Notes: generated from the letters alone by a model not told the origin. Shown: positions 33,591 through 45,395, numbered from the stretch's first letter. The stretch: DNA of 64,000 nt from Corythucha ciliata (GCA_038030265.1 CM075941.1:44640164-44704163); one strand, 5' to 3'. Translations and numbers: made by a program.

Positions 33591-34526
33591 GGGCCTGATT
33601 TTATTTGAACGGATCGGGGTTTCATGAGTTTTGGTACCCAAGCTATCACGACAGCATGATTTTGGAAAATGTGTTACTTCCTCATTACGCTTGGTTAGTT
33701 CCTCGCTTTCTTCTCTCGACGCTTCGAGAGCGATTGCTTTAGTTAAAATGTCGTCGAATTTTACAGCGTCGGACTGTAAAATTTGCTCGCGAAGCCAGTC
33801 GTCGCGTAAGCCCCTAACAAATTGGGCTCGGAGAAAAATTTCTGAAACTGAGACGGATTGATTACACTGGCATTTGATCGAAAACTCACAGTCGGCAAGG
33901 GCTTTTTGCATATCAGCGACGAATTCTGCCACGGATTGTCGGTCTTACTGATATATATTAAGAAAATAGTGTTGGGAAACGACGACACTTTTCCGAGGCG
34001 TGAGCATTTGCTTAAACGTTGCAATTAAATCATCGCATGGGAGATTTTTGACAGATTTATCGGGACCAAGAAACGCGGCAAGGTTATTGTAATGGACTGA
34101 GCCAATCGACGCACACATAATTGGGCAATTTTTTCTTCTGAAGTGACATTTTTCATTTAACAGTAATTATCGAAACGTTCGAGGTAATATGAAAGTTTTT
34201 CTCATCTGGGATCGAAATTTTCAAAAGGCGAAATGGATGAATAATTCACCTGATCAATTGTGCGCTGTTCGGGACGGGATCGCTAGAAGTATGGAAACGA
34301 TACTTCTAGACGGGCTAGAAGTATGGAAACGATAATTTTCAGCTTCTGAAGGAGGCAAGTTCGTGGCTCAAACTGCGAAAAAACGCTAATCCATAGCTAA
34401 AAGTGAAACAAATCTTGCTAATACGCCAGCTAAAATTAAGAAAAGTTGCTAATTCATGGATGAAATTGAGAAAAATCGCTAATTAGCGGCTGAAATTAGG
34501 AAAAACACTATGGGCCGTATTCAGAT

Positions 34527-35432
34527 GGCTGTTAGCAAACTGCGACCCAGTGCCCTCGGAACCAGTACAAAGTGCGACCCTACAAATTGATAGCCCTTCT
34601 GCAAAGTGCGACCCTGCACCCTTCCTTTCCTGGTATGCTTACTGCGACCCACCCAGTTCGTCCCAGTTCCATAAGTTGCAGTTTCCACTCTCCACGCTCG
34701 TAATACCATCAATTGTCGTCTATATATAAGTATCTTGCTGAATCGACTTCAGGGTCTCAATAACAAGGAAGATGTGCGGGTGGGACTTATAAAACATTTT
34801 ATTTATCTTTGAGTGGAAACTCTCGCAACTGTTGGTTGTTCGAATGGCAGTATGGGAAAACATCGCCCATATAATCGACAAATGTCCGAACTTTGGGGTT
34901 TCTCGCTGACATTTTCGCCATCAGCTCTTTGTCAAAAAATGCCGGCACGTCGTCAGGATCCAAGAATGGAAGTCCAAAAAATAACTTCAAAAACTCTTCA
35001 CATCTTCACAGCACATCTTCCTTGTTATTGAGACCCTGAAGTCGATTCAGCAAGATACTTATATATTAATGCGCTCAAAAAGTACCAAGAAGAATGAGAA
35101 GCAGGAATTCCTGCGGAAGAAGATGTCATGCCTGACTCGCGGAGAAATTACGCAAATGGAATTCGTGAAGAGTGTCTCCCTCAAATTTTTACCGAAGACC
35201 AAAAAATGAGCAATGTAAAAATGACGACAATTGATGGTATTACGAGCTAGGTTACGCTAAACGAACTGTATCTGCAGACGAACTGGGTGGGTCGCAGTAA
35301 GCACCAGGAAAGGAAGGGTGCAGGGTCGCACTTTGCAGAAGGGCTATCAATTTGTAGGGTCGCACTTTGTAGAAGGGACAATAATTTGAGGGGTCGCACT
35401 TTGCATAAATGGGTCGCAGTTTGACAACCCCG
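34527..35432. mobile_element. hAT-ended foldback element with 8-bp target duplication (906 bp)
   Basis: ATTCAGAT is duplicated at 34519-34526 and 35433-35440. The right end, read inward on the minus strand, is CGGGGTTGTCAAACTGCGAC, close to hAT terminal repeats; the left end is GGCTGTTAGCAAACTGCGAC. The arms stay complementary for about 250 bp (to TCAGGGTCTCAATAACAAGG at about 34751 and its complement near 35020). The right arm has about 155 bp extra and more subterminal CAAAGTGCGACCC units. The centre holds a 63-codon minus-strand frame (34799-34990) reading LPFLDPDDVPAFFDKELMAK, reminiscent of MULE-type transposases. It is inserted into a copy of the CGTATTCAGA MITE. Non-autonomous. Confidence 0.75.
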
Positions 35433-35440
35433 ATTCAGAT

Positions 35441-35880
35441 ACCTGCCTTCACAAAGCCTTAACTAAAGGAGATGAAAAATGTGATGGTTTATTAAAATGT
35501 GACATCTGCTAACATGGTGCAAAATCACTAAAATGACCAAAAATCGCTCAATCGCGGCTAAAATGGAGAAAATTTTCCAATTCATAGATAAAATTGGGAA
35601 GAAGCGCTGAAGTGAAGAAAACACTAATTCGCTTATTAAAAGGAGAAAAAGTCAGTTCGTGGCTTCTAAAGGTAACTTCGTGCCAAAAAGTGAAAAAAAT
35701 CGCAAATCGGCGGCCAAATTTCAGAAAAAGCGTTGAGTAATTCGCGGCGAAAATTGGTGGAACTCCGATTCGTTGATGATCGAAGAAAAATCCATAATTA
35801 GCGGCTAAAATGAGGAAAAACTCTAATTTGCGGGTGAAATCAAGAAAAATATCTAATCGGGGGGCAGTGGCGGCGCGTGG
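35441..35880. repeat. MITE remnant followed by family A minisatellite
   Basis: 35441-35510 continues the MITE split by the hAT-ended element (AAGCCTTAACTAAAGGAGAT). From 35515, family A units (CGCTAATTCGCGGCTAAAAT plus TGAGAAAAA, about 29 nt) run to 35855. Family A also occupies 34330-34505. Confidence 0.65.
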
Positions 35881-36720
35881 ACTTTTTGGCCGGTCATCTC
35901 CACGTGTGTACCCCCCTCCATCTTTTCACACCTTTTTCTGTTATGAGGGCAAATATTATCCATAAAATAAATGTGGTCTTGCTCATAATGCATATTTTTC
36001 GCGTTCCAGAACCTCTAACAAGCATTCTGGCCTGCTCTATTTTGCTATATGATACATTACTACTACTTACGGCACAATTCTATTGTGCCTAATTTTCATC
36101 CATCGTTGTATGCATCGTTCGAATTATACAATTTGATTTGTTCAATCGAATTATTAGGGGATTTCAGTTAACTGTTGTACTAAAAAAAAAAAAAAAAATC
36201 ATTTTTCTTGAAATGCTCCGTCGGAATTACTCACATTTTTCAGCACACAAGAGATCCTTTTAAAAATAAGGAGCTTCGTCTCTACAAACGGGACGATTAA
36301 CGATCTCACGTAAAATACCATTTTAAAAACTGGAGAACCTGCACCAAATTCAAGAGAAACAAAATTCAAACCCTGAAAAGAGACGAAAAATGAAATAAAC
36401 GCCAGGAAAATATTTGAAAAGGAGCCGTTGCCGACCGCGACCGTTCGCACAATGAGCCGAGACGCCGAGAGGAACCGGATTCGACGGAAGAAGTGATGAG
36501 TAGAGCTGTTTTTCTAACGCGCGAGAAAGAGAAGGAAACTGAGCTTGACGAAGACACGATGGAGTGGACGGGAATGGGAGGGAAAGTTAGCGCATCTGTT
36601 ACGCTAGATCGCTTTAGTATTCTTCTAGTTGACCAAAAACAGACCTTCTATGAACTCAGTTGAGTGAAATTATCGTAGTTTAAATCATTTTTTTTTTTTT
36701 CCAAGAAGGGACTTTTCTAA
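35881..36720. other. Mostly unique sequence, no confirmed gene
   Basis: It is free of arrays. On the minus strand, a frame beginning MVFYVRSLIVPFVETKLLIF (36236-36322) runs to a GTGAGT donor-like site. This could be a first coding exon, but no family match or downstream exon was found. Confidence 0.3.
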
Positions 36721-36734
36721 GATGACCGGACGCC

Positions 36735-37345
36735 TCGCCACTGTCGGGGGGTTAATTTGAGAAAATTTGATAATTCACACAAAATTGAGAAAAACGCGAA
36801 TTCACTGCAAAATTCAAATAAATCGCTAATTCACGGCTAAAATTGTGGAAAATCGCTAAAATGACCAAAACAAAAAAAACAACAACAAAACGCTAATTCG
36901 TGGCTAAAATGGGGGGAGAAATCGGTAATTCACCGATAAAATTGAGAAGAAGCGCTGACAAGTGGAAAAATCGCTAATCCAAGGCTAAATTCAGAAAAAG
37001 CGTTAATTTTGCAGCGCAAATTGGGAAACAAAACTCGCTAGGTGAAACGCTAATTCACGGCTGAAGTTAAGAAAAATGGCTATTTATGGGGTTAAATTGA
37101 GAATACTAGCTGTTTCACGTAAATAAATTGAGTAAATGGCAAGTCGCAGTTTTCGAAGACAACTCGAAAATTTCGTGGCTAAAATTAGAAAATACAGCGC
37201 TAATTCACTGGTAAAATTACTCACTAGCGGCTCAAATCATCAATCAAACAAGTTCACTGCAAGAAAAATCGCTAATTCACGGCTGAAATGTAGACAAATC
37301 GCTAATTCGCGGCTAAAGTGAAAAAAAAAAAAAAAAAAAAAAAAA
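36735..37345. repeat. Degenerate 29-nt minisatellite (family A)
   Basis: Units of the type ATCGCTAATTCACGGCTAAA followed by ATTGAGAAAA; ends in a poly-A run at 37321-37345. Confidence 0.7.
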
Positions 37346-37409
37346 TCGAGCTGAATGTAGTACGATTTTCATAAATTGTTCTATCTTCATGTACCAGGCC
37401 ACAGGTTCA

Positions 37410-37560
37410 CGCACATCTTCATTCCAAGAATAAAATTATTGTATGCCAAATGTCAATTTTTTAGAAATGTAGAGCAGAATCCGCGACACATTGCGCCCCG
37501 AGGTGACAATGCCTGGGAGGCGGGACAAAATTAGCCAAACCGGGACCGGGGCAACCCTAC
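37410..37560. mobile_element. End fragment of the inverted-repeat element family (copy 3)
   Basis: CTTCATTCCAAGAATAAAAT, GAAATGTAGAGCAGAATCCG and CCGGGGCAACCCT match the right end of copy 1 and the complement of the left end of copy 2. No matching left end or family C core lies nearby, so it is truncated. Confidence 0.65.
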
Positions 37561-38460
37561 TCATAAATCAAGTCTGTCTCACACCACGTACGTTTGAGAA
37601 AAGGGCTCTACAATTTGAGGTGACCACCACTTGATGGAATTTTGGAGGCGGTTTTGATGATTTTTTTGTACAACTGACTATTTGACTCCAACGCACAAGT
37701 GACTGAGGGGCCATGGCTCCTGATGTGCCCCCCTCCCATTAGATCTGCCCCTGACTGCCGAATAAATGACTGCCCTCGACCTGACTCAAAATTTTCCACC
37801 GTACTCTTGGTGGTGATGAGGGGGGGGTGGAATCAAACCGGCGCGGCGGTGAGTCCCCAACCTCGTGCCTCCGAGAGGAAATGGCGTCGGCAAGACTCAG
37901 CTTTCAGGGCACTTTTTTGCGGTTTTTATGGCACTATCTCCCTCAATCAACTGATAGGCACGCGTAGGGGGGGGGGGTTGATAAGGAACGCCACGGAACT
38001 CAATTTGAAGAAAATCGCATGAAAATTTGGTCAATTAAGTCAACGACGTTCGGGTCAGATGAGAGTGGTAAGCCCATGCCTAAACGACCCATCGTATATT
38101 GTATAAGGGATGCACACGTTATATTTAAGAATGCAGGACTCTCTCGTCCTCCCGTGAAAACATGCCGGGGCTCCTCGTTCTCTGAGCACAGAAGTGACTA
38201 AGAGGTCAAATAAGGAGGGGGGGGGGGCTGGCAACGGCCATCGAAATTGGTCGATGTCATCTCTGCGGAATCATCCAAATCCACGAAATCGTTTCTTTTT
38301 ATTTTGTTTTTCTAGCTGATGTATCGGTTTCACAGCTAGCAGAGCCAGGGGCGTAGCCAGCCCATGATTAAGGGGCGGGCAGGCAGCCAGGCACACGGAT
38401 TCAGAGTTGAGGGGGGGGGGGCGCACATCTTGAGAAAAAGTGCTCGTTCGCGGATGAAAT
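37561..38460. other. Unique sequence without recognised gene
   Basis: It carries poly-G runs (37821, 37967, 38217, 38411) and degraded mobile-element ends such as CAGGGGCGTAGCCAGC-like sequence at 38346. No conserved exon seen. Confidence 0.4.
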
Positions 38461-38465
38461 CCATG

Positions 38466-38950
38466 AAATAGTAGATTACATTACAAGATTAGTAAGTGGT
38501 GCATTACCAGCGAGTTTTTTGTTTGGCGGACGAGGCTTGCCGAGGCCGCTAATTACCCAGTTTTATTCTTTTGACAAAAAAACCCGTGTCTTAAGATATT
38601 TCTATTATCATGGATAAGGTGATAACATTTCGACAAAGGTTGCACAAGGTTATAGAAAACTGACATGTAATAGTAGATTACAATACAAGATTAGTAAGTG
38701 GTGCATTACCTGCGAGTTTTTTGTTTGGCGGACGAGGCTTGCCGAGGCCGCTAATTAAAAACGAGCGGGCTAATACCACTTAATAGTTGAGTGATGTACG
38801 TTATTTTTCGCGCAACCGTCGTCGAATATTACCCAGTTTTATTCTTTTGACAAAAAAAAACCATGTATTAAGATATTTCTATAATCACGAATGAGGTGAC
38901 AAAATTTCAACAAAATTTGCACAAGGTTATAGAAAACTGACACGTAAAAA
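38466..38950. repeat. Two diverged tandem copies of a ~200-bp unit
   Basis: AGTAGATTACATTACAAGAT at 38469 recurs at 38672, each followed by GCGAGTTTTTTGTTTGGCGG and later CCCAGTTTTATTCTTTTGAC. The second copy has about 70 bp extra (ACGAGCGGGCTAATACCACT). Confidence 0.7.
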
Positions 38951-38954
38951 ACTT

Positions 38955-39093
38955 TTCATGTCAGTTTCAAACCTTTACTGTACAGTTTTCAAAAACTGAA
39001 GCTATAAAGTGCCAGGTTAGGAAAAATTCAACTTACTGGAGTAATCATGTTACCGTAATGAGCAACTTACGATGCAGGTAGCGCGAAAAAAAC
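38955..39093. repeat. Direct repeat, left copy (~135 bp)
   Basis: TTTCATGTCAGTTTCAAACC through GGTAGCGCGAAAA recurs almost identically at 39986-40118. The pair brackets about 0.9 kb containing two inverted-repeat elements. Confidence 0.7.
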
Positions 39094-39325
39094 TTGTTTA
39101 TCCTACTCGATGTGAAAACGCGTGCTTTCATGACTCGCAACTGTCATGAAAATACGATTTTCATGTCTAGGCATGAAAATTTTCGCCAAAATTTGTCACC
39201 AAGATGCGATTCGGATAGCTATTGCATTTTTTTTCCCTATTCTTGCAGGGGTTTTTCTCGTTGCCAAGCAACGCACCTCCCCTCACTCTTCCACACCGAC
39301 CGACGTCGTTCCCACTCACTAAAGG

Positions 39326-39474
39326 CCTGGGGGCCTGTTCTATAACTTTTGACTGTCACTATCACTGTCTCTTTCCACCCGTTCTCCCCATCAACATGTG
39401 ATTTAATTCGGGTCGGACGGGTGGAAAGGATATTCCTAGGAACACTATGAAATTTTGCAGAACAGGCCCCCAGG
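39326..39474. mobile_element. MITE (149 bp) with 16-bp ends
   Basis: CCTGGGGGCCTGTTCT (39326-39341) is the exact complement of 39459-39474. It directly abuts the next inverted-repeat element. Confidence 0.75.
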
Positions 39475-39702
39475 TCACACCTATCATGCACGCTTCCGAT
39501 CCGACACCGATCATGCACGTCGGATCGGAGACTGTGGAAACCCTCGTAACGGTTAGACTATATTTGGGTTGGAAAGGCAATTTGAGAGGGCTGAGAAGCG
39601 TAATAGCCGTGAATTATTCGGTATTAACGCCTATTACGGTCCCCACACCTATCAAAAAATGCATGATCGGTGTCGGATCGGAAGCGTGCATGATAGGTGT
39701 GA
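39475..39702. mobile_element. MITE (228 bp) with perfect 43-bp arms
   Basis: 39475-39517 (starting TCACACCTATCATGCACGCT) is the perfect complement of 39660-39702. The similarity extends imperfectly outward (CCCAGGTCACACC against CCCAGTTCACACC), so its true end overlaps the neighbouring MITE. No ORF. Confidence 0.8.
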
Positions 39703-39985
39703 ACTGGGCTTAAGGCGTTGTCGTTTGTCTAGATGCACTTTTATTTTGTCAAGAACAGATGGGCAAACGTTTTATTTTTTTCCACCTTCCAGTTTTAAAC
39801 TCAAAACTAATTTATTAATTTTTCCCCCTTCTTGCGTAGGATAAAAAATAATGTGTACGCCTCGGCAGAAATGCGTATTCTGGGCCTCGAAAAATGGTCA
39901 GCCTCGACTGCGTCTCGGCAGGCCGCTTTTTTTTCTCGGCCCGGAAAAGTACGCCTTTCATGCCTAGGTGTGCAATATACTATTC

Positions 39986-40118
39986 ATGTCAGTTTTAAAC
40001 CTTTACTGTACAGTTTTCAAAAACTGAAGCTATAAAGTACCAGGTTATGAAAAATTCACCTTACTGGAGTTATTATGTTATCGTAATGGGCAACTTACGA
40101 AGTAGGTAGCGCGAAAAG
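39986..40118. repeat. Direct repeat, right copy
   Basis: Copy of 38955-39093 (TTCATGTCAGTTTTAAACCT through GGTAGCGCGAAAA) with roughly ten substitutions. Confidence 0.7.
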
Positions 40119-40119
40119 G

Positions 40120-41010
40120 ACATTTTCCGGCTAGTACTGAGCGAAAACACCCATTCACGGCTAGAATTGAGAAATAGCGCTGATTCAAGCTGAACTTGAG
40201 AAATAAATCTGCTCATTGTTCGCGGTTGAAATTGAGAAAACACGCCAATTTGCGGTTTCGCGATTCAAAGTGCGGGCCGAAATCGAGAAAATGCGCTAAC
40301 TCACTGCATGCGGTTTACAGAGCTCTTTTCACGGCTAAAATTGAAAAAATAAATTGCGCGTTCAATGTAGAATAGAGAAAAATCGCTCATTCATGGCTAA
40401 ACTTGAGAAATGGAGCTTATTCATGCAGGTAAAATTGAGAGAAGGCACCAGTTCGTGGTTTCTCAAACCAACATCTCGGTGAACATTGCGAAAAAGTGAT
40501 AATTGACTGTTTTAATACATTTATATAGTAAGTTTGCGGGTACAATAGAGAAAGAGGGCGACTTAGCGCACACATTTTTGCAAAGGTTCTTATTTTCGGC
40601 TAAAATTAAGGCACATTGAGGAAAACACCTATTTTAAGGTTCGCGATGCAACGTCCGGATCAAAATTAATGAAATTTGTTAACGTGAGTATTATGTGGAC
40701 CTTTTCACTGCTGAACTTTGTAGGGGGGAATTGCTCAAGGCACGAATTTGCGGCTAAAATTGAGGGAAAATGAATTGGCAGAATGGTCACAGTTTTTTGT
40801 TGATTATAGTGTAATTGTCGTGGCTAAAATTGAGAAATAGCGTTCATTCACAGGTTGCATGCAGGTTGGTGAAGAACTGTTCTTTTGCGGCTGAAATTGA
40901 CAGAACACACCTATTCGCGGTTTATAGGCGATGCCCAGTGCTGGCCGTAATTAGAATAGTAAATCAAAAATGCGTTATTTCACGGTTTTTTGAATCTTGA
41001 GGAAAAACTG
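40120..41010. repeat. Degenerate 29-nt minisatellite (family A)
   Basis: Diverged CATTCACGGCTAAAATTGAG and AAAAACGC units, mixed with GCGGTTT-type spacers. Confidence 0.6.
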
Positions 41011-44000
41011 GATCCACCACGCCTGTGGGCAGATTCACTGGCGAAAATAACAGATGAACCATCGCCTTTTTTCAGGCTTCTAACAGGATCTGGAGGTTAG
41101 AATCGCGTCAATTCACGGTCATCAGAGACTAAATTTGCATAGAAACGGTCACTAGCCGTCAAAAAATAAATATCTGCTGGAAACCTTTCGTTTGTAGCCT
41201 TCTATTTCGGATTTTATGTCGAAAAATTGAAACTTCTCCCCCTCCCAACCCGGAAAGTGATACTTTTGGAGCTAAACTTTAAATTTTAGACCTGAGACGG
41301 TAAACAGAGCTGGCAGTTTCTCTGCCACCATAAGTCTGTATGGCACAGCGGGCTAAACATGATTTGAGCTAACCCAAACATACGAAATTTCGCGTCGAAC
41401 CTTGCGAAAATGGGATTTTAGTGTGCAAAAATCGGTTTCCAAGCTAAGCCGACCCTCGAAATCGGTTTGTCAGCAACAAATATCCGCGAATTTTTGATTT
41501 TTGGTGAAACCGATGTGCGAAAATGTGTTGTTTTTTAGTGAGAAAAATCCACAAAATTGGTTTTATGAAGCGAAATATAATAAATTTGTGTTTCTGTTAG
41601 CCAGATCAGGGAAAATATTTTTGGAATTTTGGGGGTGGGCAGCTGCCCCACGAAATCTGCGTTTTTGATTCTAGGGGAGGGCTACTGCCCACCCCTGCCC
41701 CCCGCTGGCTACGCTCCATGAGCAGAGCGGTGAGTCTTAGTAGAATAATGGGCGATCGTGCTGGAAAACACCATTATGGTGGCCGAATTCGGGGGTATCC
41801 CTAAATTGACGGTTTCTAGAGCGCGCGAGCTGAAGCAAACATGACAGCAGGTAAAGAGAACTCTTGCGGTGCCCTGATCTGCAATAGACCTTGGGCTCCC
41901 CAAGGGGAAGGGGCGGTTTTTGGGCGAATTCTCGACTGCACCCCACTCTTGAACATATTTATGTTGAAAAAATTAAAAGCCTCATTATAGTGTTTGAGTG
42001 TTGGCCCATTTGAAGTAAATGCCCGGGGACGGCCGCCCTCACGTATGCTACGCCATAGCTGCTAAGTGTTCTTTCAGCGCTAGATTTACTTCATTAGATT
42101 GTGAATAATATTCTCATCTCCTCCTTGGTCTAATGACTCCCACCTCCCATCAAATCCACTATTTCGGGGGTGGCGGTGGGGTGAAATTACACAAGTTCAA
42201 CTCATTCAATGCCCTCCTAGAACTAGATGAGTTTTAAATTGTATATTTAAAGCAGATTTGGGGCCAATGAAGACAGTCCTTCTCAGAGCGCGTGTAACCT
42301 TTTCACGGCGGTGTTAACAAACTCGAAAAGAATAAATTAATATGTTGGTCCGGTTTGTAATTAGGTGTTTTACAGTTTTTTATTCCCACGGTCGTTTTCT
42401 TTATCAATTCAGTTGACGGTTCAAAACAGTTTGGAAAAAAACAAAACGGCAGGGTCGCTCAGGGTAATTGCAGCATCCTTAAAAAAAAAATATTGATGGA
42501 ATGAGGGTCACTCATTGATTTTTCTTTAATGCGATCTATTCTTCCAGTAAAGAGCTACTTATGAGACCCCGCCCAGCCCCTCGCACCATATCACTTTCTC
42601 GTTTCTCCGGTTCTTCCCGAGGAGAACCCAAAGAGGACAGACACCCGTCTTTGAGGAGACCCACGTTATGAGTGGGTTTCTCAAAGGCAGGACAACTTTC
42701 CTGTGGAGTGTAGTTCCCCCCTTCAGCCCCTTACATGTGTCATAATAGGGACTAAAAACGAAGGAAAATAGCCCCAGTTCTCCAGTAGCGTACGAAGACT
42801 CGCGCGGGTGCTAACTGTTTCCTTAAGCGTTTGGATCTCCCGTGCGATTTTTTCCCCCCTCTTGAACATTAATTTAAAACAAAACGGAAAGTTACGAGTA
42901 ATTATGTAGTCAGCCCGTTAAAAATCGCCCCATAATTTTAAATTAATTCATGCATGATTTTACATTTATACCGTTAAAATGAATACATCGTCAAAATGTA
43001 GTCGAATGTAAAAGGGTAAGTCGATATTTGTCTTAAAATTGCAGTAGAGTAGAAGTCCATGTTGCTTACCTAGACAGGTAAACAACTGGAATCTGGATGT
43101 AGACCGGTAGGCAGGAAAATACGTCGAACTAGTTTCAACAGGTAGACTACTTTCCATTCCAAATACACCCCCACCATTAACCGAATTTATTCTTCTAGCT
43201 TGATGCCCAAGTCTTTAAATTAGCAAACAAAATCAAGTTCCCTCAACCCTCCTCGCGCTCATCCACAAGGAGCGTCCTCGCAAACACGTGTACGAACCTC
43301 CGAGTAAACACGGAAATACAACCCACAAAAGAAACAAAACGGTTCCTAGCAGCGCTAAATTTCGAAAGTTGTAACATCATATCATTCAACCTACGACGTT
43401 ATTTCTTTAATTTTGTATCAGTGATTATACAATATAGATATCCAAGGGTTGGAATGGGGGATGGGAGGGGGCTCTGACAAAGGAATGACACTCTTATTTG
43501 ATTTGGGATAAATTCAGTCGTACGGTCCTAACAAAAAATAAAAGAGAGAGAAAAAAGAAGAAGCTTGAAAACGTCGAATTTCAAAACATTTTTGGATTTT
43601 TATTTTTTTAATATCAATAGATTTTATAAGCTATTCACTCCCCCACTTTCCAGTAACAGAAGTGGGGCTATGGTCCTTTCAAAAAGGCCGACCTTTCACA
43701 CCGTTAGATTGATGGGTGGGGTGGGGGACCTTGAAACTTAATTTGTTCAAAACAAATTATTGCCTTTTAATTTTTTTTTTTTTTTTGCGAATTTCTACAC
43801 CGTGTGACCCAATTTGAACAAGGGACGACGACAGGGCGGAAAGGGAATATCACTGGAAGATAATACTCAACAATGAATGAAATTCGCATCTTCGTGCGAT
43901 CATTAAAAAACAAAAGCGATGACCCAATTTCCGAGCGTGTAATACACGTCCTTAAACAACGCCACACGAGTGTCCTTAGGATATCTGAACGGAAGAAAAC

Positions 44001-44490
44001 CGCAAAAAAAGAAAATAAATCTTACATAACGTGAAGTATTTTTGTTTCATTCGTTAAAGCATCTCTACTCCCAATTTTAAATTCAAATTTGAACGGGTTG
44101 ACAACCGTTTAATGGAGCAATTTCAATAATAGGTATTTCGAAGTAATTATCAATTAACGAGAACGATCATTTCGAGTGTCAATAACCGTGCTGGTGATGC
44201 TGCACGAAGGGCAAACCAACCACCCAGGGGGAGGGACATAAACCGCGTTTTGGGCTATTACTGGGCCTCTGGGCGATAGTGGATAAAAAACGCAATTGGA
44301 CTATTCACGTAAAAATGAAATTCGCGAATGGGGTTATGAATCCGTCAAAAACAAACAATTCTGCTGGGAAAATGTCATTGTACCCTTCTATTCGGGATTT
44401 TCTGACCATAAATTGACATTGTTTCCTTCTGAAAAAATTGATACTTGGAGGAAGCGCTTAGCCCTCCAATACAGAGTGTCCGACTTTTCA
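41011..44490. other. Gene-poor stretch
   Basis: No conserved exon recognised. It includes a SINE-body fragment at 41338-41375, mobile-element-end debris near 41620-41715 (GGGCAGCTGCCCC, CCCCGCTGGCTACGCTCC), poly-A at 42480 and poly-T at 43769. Short minus-strand frames at 42966-43157 and 43767-43967 are unrecognised. Confidence 0.4.
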
Positions 44491-44499
44491 ACGTCTTGC

Positions 44500-45395
44500 A
44501 CGAGAGACGTGAAAAAACTGACATTTCCTAACCCAAAACTGAAGATTTTACTCTGAAACTGAATATTTGATATTCCGAAACAGACATCGCAATGTCACGC
44601 GAAAGCCGATGTGTTACCTCAAAACTGAAGTTTTCACAATGCAACTGGCGATTTTACCCAAAAAACTCACGTTATACACTAAAATGAGCGATATAAGTTT
44701 TGTAGTAACGAGAATTGGTAGTTTCACTTCCAAACGGAATATTTTACCAACGAAATGTCGATTTTACCCCAAAACCGGATGCTTTACTCCAAAACTGGCA
44801 ATTCCCCTCAATAACTAGCGGTTTCCCCAAAACTGTTGATTTTACACCAAAACCGACGACTCTATCTTGAAACCTCTGGCGATTGTAACATCACAACACA
44901 AAACTGTGGATTTCACCACAATACTGACGCGACTGAACTGACGAAAAGAAAACAGACGAATGACGACTTAGCGCCAAAGCTGATGAGTTACCCCAAAAGC
45001 TGTAACTGCAAAATGATTTTGTAGTAGGGGGCGATTTTGCCCTAAAACTTTTACAGTTCCACATCAAAATTGAATATTTTACCCCGAAAAGGGTTATTTT
45101 ACCATAAAAAGAAGTTTGTTTCAACCGAAAAAGGAAGATTTTATTCCAAAACTGATCATTCTGCTCCCGACCTGAAGTGTTGTTCCGTACATTTCACTTC
45201 GAAAACTGACAATTTTATCCGAAAAATGACAGTTTTAACCTCAATACTTACGATTTCATCTCAAAAACTCATGTTACATACCTAAATTGACGATTTTACC
45301 CTATAACTGGTACGGTTATTCTAACCCGAAAGTGATTATTTTACCTCGAAACTGAATATTTTACTCCAAAACTGACAATTTCACACCAAAACTGT
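44500..45395. repeat. ~20-nt minisatellite (family B), clear block
   Basis: Units close to GATTTTACCCCAAAACTGAC, about 40 of them; the period is clearest at 45300-45395. Confidence 0.75.

Larger units (their letters stand above)
29613..34120 (-). pseudogene. Inactivated Ty3/gypsy element with nested insertions
   Basis: Read on the minus strand: Gag-like sequence (about 34120-33600: QMLTPRKSVVVSQHYFLNIY, a frame break, then SVAEFVADMQKALADCEF and FVRGLRDDWLREQIL); an interruption of about 2.7 kb (33590-30900); a CCHC zinc knuckle (CFRCGISGHRVIDC, about 30845-30800) with a damaged second knuckle; a retropepsin with the DSG motif (30543-30554) preceded by an in-frame stop and followed by a frameshift into SDLYIVPDGHDSLLGRQWIR; then a direct jump to an integrase C-terminal segment (FSVGERVQARF; after another frameshift YLVLLDSGRTIKRHVNQLRS). 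RT, RNase H and the integrase core are missing. It is clearly non-functional, and no 5' LTR was identified. Confidence 0.8.

Noticed and set aside
37805..37870. tRNA-like GGTTTGATTCC on the minus strand
   Set aside because: Only a B-box-like word; no stems can be drawn around it.
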